Source: JAZKHT01 sp040385245 (GTDB lineage: Bacteria > Pseudomonadota > Alphaproteobacteria > Rhodobacterales > Rhodobacteraceae). From it: a stretch of DNA of 56,992 bases. The notes below the pieces were generated by a model. The model searched no databases. It was given only the letters and a program-made list of their open reading frames with translations, and was not told the origin of the DNA. This document shows positions 51,910-56,992 of this stretch, piece by piece. Location: positions 1-56,992 of the forward strand of contig JAZKHT010000018.1 of NCBI GenBank assembly GCA_040385245.1, given 5' to 3'. Numbering within the stretch: the first letter of the stretch is position 1; each line of letters starts with the position of its first letter. The translations under genes and the position numbers were made by a program.

Positions 51910-52152
51910 TCAGGTAGTCTTCGCCAAGGCCATCGCCAGTTTTCTGAGCTGGGTATAACGCTTCGAGCGCAATCCAGTCTTGAAGTTGGGGTGCTGGTCA
52001 TTGGGGAGTGCGCCACCCCACGCGCCGTGCATCCGGCAGACAGTCCATCCCCGGACCGCCGGTGCACCGCACCGGCAGCCCGTGGACTTGGCCCTTGCCG
52101 TGCAGCGTGCTGCGTCGTGCGCGCTTTGCATGGGGTTAGTGTCGGATTTCAC
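51910..52152 (-). CDS. Small Cys/His protein of a phage-like module
   Basis: An 80-aa protein with a probable zinc-binding stretch, CRCGAPAVRGWTVCRMHGAWGG (cited in part, C27, C29, C39, H42). Similar small proteins with a Cys-rich motif followed by HGA-GGA and a basic tail accompany phage or ICE genes in Rhodobacteraceae. Function is unknown; a terminase- or packaging-associated role is a guess. Its ATG overlaps the stop of the gene upstream (ATGA). The C-terminus looks short for such proteins, so it may be slightly truncated. Confidence 0.65.
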   Translation of the reverse strand: MKSDTNPMQSAHDAARCTARAKSTGCRCGAPAVRGWTVCRMHGAWGGALPNDQHPNFKTGLRSKRYTQLRKLAMALAKTT

Positions 52153-52775
52153 GAGACCCCCGGCTTGCCGGTGACATTGCCCACGATGGCCTGCCCACCT
52201 TCATGGACGGTGACATGCTCGACACGGACGGTCTGGGACCCACCACTGCGGTGGCGCCGTAGCAGATCCACGTTGGCACCGAAGGTGCGGGCCAGACGAC
52301 TGGCCATGCGCTCATAGCTTTCCCGCGCCTGATGGTCTTTGGCGTCCCACATCCAGCGCATCGCTTCACAAAGGGCCGCATGGGACAGACCAATTTGCAA
52401 CACGATCATGGCCTCGAGGCTGTTCCGGGGTTCCAACTCCGCCCCCATGGCAAAAACGAAGTCGCGGTATATGGTGCCGTTCAGCCCCAAGGCGTTCAAG
52501 GCCGTGCACATCAGCCCGATGGCCGCAGTATCTGTTTTGACACCGAACATCTGTTTCAGCTGGGTGGCGTTGGGCAGGTGGGGATCGAGGTCATCAGCCG
52601 GGATGTTTCTCAGCAGGGTGGTCGGACGCACGGCAGGCAGGTCGGCGGTGGCCACCTCGGGGGCAGCGGTCGTGGTTGTGCTGCCCCCTGTCCGTGATTT
52701 TGCCGGAAGGGAGGCAGACGCTGCTTTCGCTGATTTCGGTGCTTTCGGTGCTTTGGTCGTGGTGAGTTTGGACAT
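52149..52775 (-). CDS. Hypothetical protein of a phage-like module
   Basis: A 208-aa protein with a low-complexity Lys/Ala/Thr N-terminus (residues 1-50) and a helical core from about residue 70, including IGLMCTALNALGLNGTIYRDFVFAMG and a Trp-containing helix (CEAMRWMWDAKDHQARESYERMA, cited in part). The C-terminus has the peptide QTVRVEHVTVHEGGQAIVGNV, which I associate with conserved phage/plasmid-type proteins of this family of bacteria. No enzymatic motif is visible. It is 27 nt downstream of the primase gene and coupled to the next gene. Confidence 0.75.
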   Translation of the reverse strand: MSKLTTTKAPKAPKSAKAASASLPAKSRTGGSTTTTAAPEVATADLPAVRPTTLLRNIPADDLDPHLPNATQLKQMFGVKTDTAAIGLMCTALNALGLNGTIYRDFVFAMGAELEPRNSLEAMIVLQIGLSHAALCEAMRWMWDAKDHQARESYERMASRLARTFGANVDLLRRHRSGGSQTVRVEHVTVHEGGQAIVGNVTGKPGVS

Positions 52776-52802
52776 CGTCTTGCTCCCTTCCTTGGCTCTG
52801 TT

Positions 52803-53774
52803 TCAGTCGGCGCGGATCCGGTGGGCTTCCTTAACCAGCACATCGTTCCAATCGGTCCCCACCTCCTTCGGCATCCGCATCCGGACGTCCTTCATCCCCA
52901 TTTTGGCGAGTCGGGCAGCCAGCGTCTCGGCGGCAATCTGGCCGGTCCGGTTGGCGTCATTGTCGGCAAAGATCACCACCGCACGAGTCACGTTGGGCGG
53001 GACCCATTGTGCCAGGTTATTGGCCGTCAGCGCCGCCCAGACGGGGATGCCAAATAACTGCGCTGCGGACAGGGCCGTCTCGATACCCTCCGCGATGCCC
53101 AGAACCCGCGCGGGCGGACAGAGACGAACCGCGCTGCCGGCCGGCAAGGGTCCTCGCATGAATGTGCGCGGGTTTGCGATATCGGCCTTGCCACTGCCAT
53201 CACGCTTCAGGTGGGTCGATTGGATCTGCACCCCCCTGGCATCCGCGCCGCAGACTAGGGCAAGGATCGACGGGTGGTCACCGTCCGGACGATAATGAAT
53301 GTTGTTGTGAAAGCGCAGACCCATTGTCCCATAGGTGGTAATCCCGCGACTGGCAAAGTAGCGATTTGCCACTTCACTGTCCTCGAACTGGTTGGCGCGA
53401 TAGAAGCGTTCGACGATCTTCATCTCGAGGGCAAAAGCTTCGTGCTCTGACATTGCCTTCGCAACAACAGGCGGCTTGGTCTGACCGGTCGACTGCGGCA
53501 CATAGGTGCGGTCAGCAAGGATACCGTCAATGATCTTTGCGACCTCGGCAAAGCGCTTGTTGGTGAACTTCATCGCCAGCGTCATGCCGTCACCAGGACC
53601 GCATTGGTTACAGAAGTAGGTGCCGCGCTCTTCCCGGTCGTCGAACCGGAAGCGGTCTTTGCCGCCACAGATCGGGCACGGGCCATGCTTGTTCTGCAAG
53701 GCCGCCTCCGGCACGCCAATGTGCTTGAGTATCCGTGGCCAGTGACCGCAGGTCTTATCGATGATGTCAGCCAT
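52803..53774 (-). CDS. Zinc-finger/Toprim primase-like protein
   Basis: A 323-aa replication protein of the phage/plasmid primase type. A CHC2-like zinc ribbon is near the N-terminus (CPICGGKDRF, residues 33-42; CNQCGPGDG, about 54-62). The C-terminal half is a Toprim domain with the catalytic glutamate in LGIAEGIETALSAA (about 225-238) and the DxD in VIFADNDANRTG (about 272-283). No helicase domain is fused; length fits the short primase-like proteins of integrative elements. It probably synthesises primers for replication of the element, or is a remnant. Confidence 0.88.
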   Translation of the reverse strand: MADIIDKTCGHWPRILKHIGVPEAALQNKHGPCPICGGKDRFRFDDREERGTYFCNQCGPGDGMTLAMKFTNKRFAEVAKIIDGILADRTYVPQSTGQTKPPVVAKAMSEHEAFALEMKIVERFYRANQFEDSEVANRYFASRGITTYGTMGLRFHNNIHYRPDGDHPSILALVCGADARGVQIQSTHLKRDGSGKADIANPRTFMRGPLPAGSAVRLCPPARVLGIAEGIETALSAAQLFGIPVWAALTANNLAQWVPPNVTRAVVIFADNDANRTGQIAAETLAARLAKMGMKDVRMRMPKEVGTDWNDVLVKEAHRIRAD

Positions 53775-53786
53775 GTCGAGTATCCT

Positions 53787-54524
53787 TCAGGTTGGGGTGA
53801 ACGGGGTCGTGCGGCGCGCGGTGACGTCGGTGAGGAGCGCGGCCGTGGGGGTCGTCGGGGGGAAGTCGACGCGGTCTGTCTGTTGACCGACGCGCGCTTC
53901 AATGACGTGCTGTGCCCACCCGATCCGGTCGTCGCAGGACGGTGCGATCGAGCGTCGTCCCGAGACCGCCTCTTCGGTCCATGACGGGCTTGGCTTGGTG
54001 GGGGAGACGACGTGGATCTGACACAGGCGCCCCACACGGACCGGTTCATCACTGACCCGCACGGAAACGCGGTCTGTGGGCGGACACGGGGGGGCGATCT
54101 GGATCCCACAGGCCACACAGGGCTTCGGGTATGCAGGCTTGATCGCGGACCTACAGCTAGGTATCTGGCTGTCCAACGCGTCTTGGTGGATGTCGGTCGC
54201 GGCGCCAAAGCGCAATCTGTCGATGAGGCGGTCCAGAATGCAGCAATCCGAGGCAGTGAGAAACAGGCACAGATCGCAGCCGATGTCCTGAATCAGTTGC
54301 ATCTCCGGCATTTCGGCAGACAGCGATGACTCTGTGTCCAAATGACACACATCGGCACGCGTTTCGCCAAAGCAAAGGGTCGGCCAAGGCTTCCCGAACC
54401 CTGTCACAGCCAGCAGCACAACGCGCAAAGTCTCCTTGCCAAAAAAAAAGCCAACGAGCCCGAATGCCGGGTTCGGTTGAGGATTCAGAAGGCGCGGCGG
54501 TGCTGGAATGAGGGAGTTGCGCAT
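53787..54524 (-). CDS. Hypothetical protein between replication genes
   Basis: A 245-aa open frame whose ATG overlaps the stop of the winged-helix gene (TGATG), with a GTG one codon earlier. The first part has GFFFGKETLRVVLLAVTGFG and a Cys-rich middle (CDLCLFLTASDCCILDRL, about 85-102; CVACGIQ); the last 80 residues are rich in Ser, Thr and Pro and look poorly structured. I recognise no family. Coupling to a real gene on one side and a 12-nt gap to the primase on the other support it, but composition is untypical and it could be a frame-damaged gene. Confidence 0.45.
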   Translation of the reverse strand: MRNSLIPAPPRLLNPQPNPAFGLVGFFFGKETLRVVLLAVTGFGKPWPTLCFGETRADVCHLDTESSLSAEMPEMQLIQDIGCDLCLFLTASDCCILDRLIDRLRFGAATDIHQDALDSQIPSCRSAIKPAYPKPCVACGIQIAPPCPPTDRVSVRVSDEPVRVGRLCQIHVVSPTKPSPSWTEEAVSGRRSIAPSCDDRIGWAQHVIEARVGQQTDRVDFPPTTPTAALLTDVTARRTTPFTPT

Positions 54525-54988
54525 CACGCTGCCCCTTCCATTTTTTTCTTGGCGAGGAAGCTTACTTTCTTCTCTTGGAAGGGAGACTCCTTATCGTCGG
54601 CAACCGTCTGCCGGATCTGGGCCGGAACACGGTGTCCGGTCTCGCCCCCGTTTTTTGTGCCGGTCTCAACTCGGGATTTCGTGGCCGATGGCGTGATGCC
54701 GCGGGCCGTCGGGCAAGCTGGGAAGTTGTACTGGTTCGACGAGTTTCCGGCTTGACCGACCCGGCGGATCGCTTGGATCAGGCCCGCGTCTTCCAGATTG
54801 CGGATCGCCTCACGCGCCCGGCGCTCCGAGACACCGGCATGTTCGGCAATGGTCGCCATTGACGGGTAGCATTCCCCGGTCTTGGCATTGTGTCTGAAGC
54901 AGAGGAAATACAGCGCACTGCGTTCGGTCGGCCCCAGCGGGCTGGCCAAGGTTACGGAATGCACCCAGGTGGTGGCTTGATTGCTCAT
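54524..54988 (-). CDS. Winged-helix replication/regulatory protein
   Basis: A 154-aa DNA-binding protein. The helix-turn-helix lies at about residues 20-75 (GPTERSALYFLCFRHN, PSMATIAEHAGVSERRAREAI, EDAGLIQAIRR), the pattern of plasmid or phage replication-initiator-like and HTH_36-type proteins. A disordered polar tail ends in a lysine-rich stretch. It probably binds the origin or operator of the element. The downstream gene is translationally coupled. Confidence 0.82.
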   Translation of the reverse strand: MSNQATTWVHSVTLASPLGPTERSALYFLCFRHNAKTGECYPSMATIAEHAGVSERRAREAIRNLEDAGLIQAIRRVGQAGNSSNQYNFPACPTARGITPSATKSRVETGTKNGGETGHRVPAQIRQTVADDKESPFQEKKVSFLAKKKMEGAA

Positions 54989-54992
54989 CCCG

Positions 54993-55205
54993 TCACCAAA
55001 ACGCCGCCAGGGCGGTCAGCTTCACGACCACGATGGACAGCAAACCCTTCACGGCCTGACTGACGGTCGGGTCAGAGGTGAGGATCACAAACACTGGTTC
55101 ACTAAACCCTTCCAGGCAGGTCAGGGCCGCCGCGCGCCAAGCAGTCACGCCAGAGCTCTTGTCTCCCTCCTCAGGATCAAGGTTGGTTGGTTTGATCTTC
55201 AGCAT
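54993..55205 (-). CDS. Small hypothetical protein with one possible membrane segment
   Basis: A 70-aa product. GAGGAGG lies nine bases before the ATG. The C-terminal 20 residues (AVKGLLSIVVVKLTALAAFW) are hydrophobic and could form a membrane helix; the N-terminus is polar. It overlaps the end of the 55-codon gene upstream by 29 bp and ends 4 nt before the winged-helix start. No function known. Confidence 0.5.
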   Translation of the reverse strand: MLKIKPTNLDPEEGDKSSGVTAWRAAALTCLEGFSEPVFVILTSDPTVSQAVKGLLSIVVVKLTALAAFW

Positions 55206-55344
55206 CCTGCCAGTCCTCCTCGGATGTGGCAGACCCCTCCATGACCACCTGCCGCGCGATCAGGCGCGCAAGCGCCAGAGCGGCCTCGCGGACCGTCTTG
55301 GCGGCGTGCAGATGGTCGGGGGTGAGGGGCGTACCATTAGGCAT
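55177..55344 (-). CDS. 55-aa hypothetical protein of the mobile module
   Basis: A short frame encoding 55 residues, starting MPNGTPLTPDHLHAAKTVRE and ending with an acidic tail. The middle is a clean amphipathic helix (ALALARLIARQVV). Similar very short helical proteins are often found between the regulator and replication genes of such modules. The ribosome-binding site is weak, so the call rests on protein-like composition and placement in an otherwise gene-free gap. It overlaps the next gene by 29 bp. Confidence 0.45.
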   Translation of the reverse strand: MPNGTPLTPDHLHAAKTVREAALALARLIARQVVMEGSATSEEDWQDAEDQTNQP

Positions 55345-55407
55345 GCCCCGGCTTGCGTCATCCGGGCGAGACCGGCAAAGTTATCAATGGTGACAGAACT
55401 GACGCTA

Positions 55408-56511
55408 TCACTGTTTTGGGGCGGTTCGACGTCCCCTTTTGGGGGTGTTGCGTCCCTTCGGTTTGGAGTTCCAAGCCTGCCAGTCGGTAAAGAGAGTGTC
55501 GCCGCCAAATGCCTGGAATGGGTCCATGAGATGCTGCGCAAGCTCGTTAACCAATGTTACTGCTTCGTTTTCTCGCATTTCGGTATGGGGCGGCCATGTC
55601 CAGTTCAGCTCGTAGCCCGTGGAGACCAATGCTGAGAATACGGCCCACGAGATGCGTTCGCGACGCACATCTTCGAGGTGTGTCAAGTTCGCCAATTCGT
55701 TGAGTACAGGCTCCACACCCGTCTTCGGCAGATCAATCAGATCCTGCTCAAAATCTTCGATTTCCGTTCCCAATGCCTCCAGGCGCTGGACAAAACGCCA
55801 GTATGGATTGTCCTCTGCAGCCTGGAGTACGGGGTCAATAAAGGTGATCTCTGCCAGCCACTCGCGGGCACTCGCCAGGAGCGGCGTCGCGGTCGACACT
55901 TGAGCTTCAACATAGGCCAGTATCTTGGCGGCTTCTGCTTTTGATCTTTTGGTTTCGCCCTTCGGTTCGACAACGATGTCGGGCAGCATTGCGCTTTCAA
56001 CCTCAGTCCAAAGCTGCTCAAGAATGGCATTGTCAAATCCGTACTTCTTTTGAAGATCCAGAATGACGCCGTGAGGGAGCGCCGACTCTTCGTCGTTCAT
56101 ATCCCGGATATTCCAACGTCGGACGCGGTATGAATCCTTTTGGGCTTGGCTGTCTCTTTTCCGCAGGCGTCCCACGGCTTTCTGCGAAGACCCACTGAAT
56201 GTGCGGGGCTGTTCAGCCAGCCGAGAGGGATCCCGTATGACCTTCGCCAAGCTGCCCCCACTTGCGATGATGGCCTCTTTCACATCCGAGGCGATCTTCC
56301 CGGCCAGAGCGAGGAGCATGTCGGGGTCCTCCCCCAGGCCTTGGGCGATCTTGACGATCAGCTCTTCCGACGGTGGCGGGAACTCCGCGCGTTCGATCTT
56401 GGAGAGGTAGGAGGGCTCGATGTCGAGTTGCCGGGCGAAGGCTCTGAGGCTGAGACGGGTGCCTTGGATGGACATCGCCTCGCGCTTCTGACGGATGTAA
56501 GGACCAAATTT
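55408..56511 (-). CDS. XRE-family regulator with long C-terminal domain
   Basis: A 367-aa protein. Residues 1-70 are a Cro/CI-type helix-turn-helix (FGPYIRQKREAM, LSLRAFARQLDIEPSYLSKIERAE, EELIVKIAQGLGEDPDML). The remaining 290 residues are helical and acidic with no recognisable enzyme motif, ending in a basic tail (KPKGRNTPKRGRR). It is probably the lysogeny- or transfer-type repressor of the element. ATG 56511 is preferred because it directly precedes the HTH; a GTG six codons upstream is possible. It is divergent from the recombinase gene with 93 nt between them. Confidence 0.82.
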   Translation of the reverse strand, partial: KFGPYIRQKREAMSIQGTRLSLRAFARQLDIEPSYLSKIERAEFPPPSEELIVKIAQGLGEDPDMLLALAGKIASDVKEAIIASGGSLAKVIRDPSRLAEQPRTFSGSSQKAVGRLRKRDSQAQKDSYRVRRWNIRDMNDEESALPHGVILDLQKKYGFDNAILEQLWTEVESAMLPDIVVEPKGETKRSKAEAAKILAYVEAQVSTATPLLASAREWLAEITFIDPVLQAAEDNPYWRFVQRLEALGTEIEDFEQDLIDLPKTGVEPVLNELANLTHLEDVRRERISWAVFSALVSTGYELNWTWPPHTEMRENEAVTLVNELAQHLMDPFQAFGGDTLFTDWQAWNSKPKGRNTPKRGRRTAPKQ

Positions 56512-56522
56512 CATTTGGGTAA

Positions 56523-56536
56523 TACACACTACACAT
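56523..56536. promoter_or_regulatory. Tandem heptamer in the XRE/recombinase divergent region
   Basis: Two adjacent copies, TACACAC and TACACAT, lie just upstream of the XRE start and about 70 bp before the recombinase ATG. Such short direct repeats can be operator half-sites for the XRE protein; no dyad symmetry was seen, so this is tentative. Confidence 0.3.
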
Positions 56537-56604
56537 TTGCGGAGGTCAATGGCATGATGTCGGCACCCTGCCCCCTTCCCTAGTCATTTCCACGAGGAGA
56601 CATC

Positions 56605-56992
56605 ATGACCCGCGTTGCGCTTTACGCCCGGTATTCGTCGGATCGCCAGAGCGACGCATCGATCGAGGATCAGGTGCGGGTCTGTCTGGAGCGGGCGGCG
56701 CGAGAGGGCTGGACGGTGGTGCAGACCTTTGCGGACCGGGCGATCTCGGGGGCCTCGTTGCTGCGGCCGGGGCTGCAGGGGCTGATCGAGGAGGCGATGG
56801 CAGGGCGGATCGATCTGGTGCTGACCGAGGGGTTGGACCGGTTGAGCCGGGATCAGGCGGATGTGGCGGCGCTGTTCAAGCGGCTGACCTTTGCCGGCGT
56901 CGGGATTGTCACGCTGGCGGATGGCGTGATCAGCGAACTGCATGTCGGGCTGAAGGGCACGATGAACCAGCTGTTCCTGAAGGATCTGGCCC
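56605..56992 (+). CDS. Large serine recombinase (partial, runs off the window)
   Basis: The first 129 residues of a resolvase/invertase-type recombinase. The N-terminal catalytic strand reads TRVALYARYSSDRQSDASIEDQ with the nucleophile serine about residue 11, followed by RAISGASLLRPGLQGLIEEA (about 49-68) and the arginine motif EGLDRLSRDQADVA (about 79-92). The end of the catalytic domain is missing because the window stops. GAGGAGA precedes the ATG. Proteins of this type integrate and excise phages or ICEs, so it is the likely mobility enzyme of the 51.9-57 kb module. Confidence 0.93.
   Translation, partial: MTRVALYARYSSDRQSDASIEDQVRVCLERAAREGWTVVQTFADRAISGASLLRPGLQGLIEEAMAGRIDLVLTEGLDRLSRDQADVAALFKRLTFAGVGIVTLADGVISELHVGLKGTMNQLFLKDLA

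Overview
The window looks like chromosomal or accessory DNA of an alphaproteobacterium, most likely a member of the Rhodobacteraceae. The grounds are high GC, GTG/TTG starts with tight GTGA/ATGA/TGATG junctions, hairpins without U-tracts, a topoisomerase IB gene behind an EcfG-type (general stress) promoter, and protein sequences typical of that family. No rRNA gene, intact tRNA gene or CRISPR array was seen.

Layout. (1) 1-1911: a degenerate left edge with a broken tRNA-fMet-like relic (237-333) and two decayed coding regions, one with no start codon and one with a stop at codon 4 plus a frameshift. They resemble mobile-element cargo. (2) 2004-7631: a LysR regulator, a two-subunit molybdenum hydroxylase whose large subunit carries a Tat-like signal, a small orphan protein and a tri-heme cytochrome c, probably a periplasmic oxidation system feeding the respiratory chain. 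(3) 7882-14659: a GntR/FCD regulator divergent from a polar amino-acid type ABC importer, a class V aminotransferase-like PLP enzyme, a hydantoinase and a nucleoside hydrolase; a perfect 22-bp palindrome lies in the divergent promoter. (4) 14725-17160: topoisomerase IB and a PHB-depolymerase-type esterase. (5) 17532-51491: the main feature, 31 genes in two divergent, almost gapless operons (21 leftward, 10 rightward) that meet at one 170-bp regulatory region (40170-40339). (6) 51910-56992: a phage/ICE-like replication and regulation module ending in a large serine recombinase cut off by the window edge.

The 31-gene locus encodes one complete Dpp-type importer (binding protein and permeases on the left arm, both ATPases on the right arm), five peptidase-fold hydrolases (M14, M20, M24, M32 and an aspartoacylase-like deacylase) and several cyclic-amide or ureide-type enzymes (dihydroorotase/allantoinase, PuuE-like, ureidoglycolate lyase-like, AllD-like, creatininase-like, a creatinase-like M24 protein and a prolidase-like amidohydrolase). 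It also has two aminotransferases, two Gfo/Idh oxidoreductases, two SDRs, an epimerase, a DapA-like aldolase, a VOC protein, a tandem pair of DUF4438 proteins, an orphan TIM-barrel-like protein and a heterodimeric ABC exporter with one degenerate ATP site. A GntR regulator is embedded in the left arm, and a 17-bp inverted repeat sits inside the likely shared promoter. I read it as an import-and-dismantle pathway for a peptide-like or cyclic-amide nitrogen compound, possibly glycosylated, with an exporter for product or toxin efflux. The substrate is unknown. This is the best candidate for an undescribed system in the window.

All family assignments come from reading motifs by eye; no searches were run. 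Starts were chosen from ribosome-binding sites, overlaps with upstream genes and conserved N-termini.
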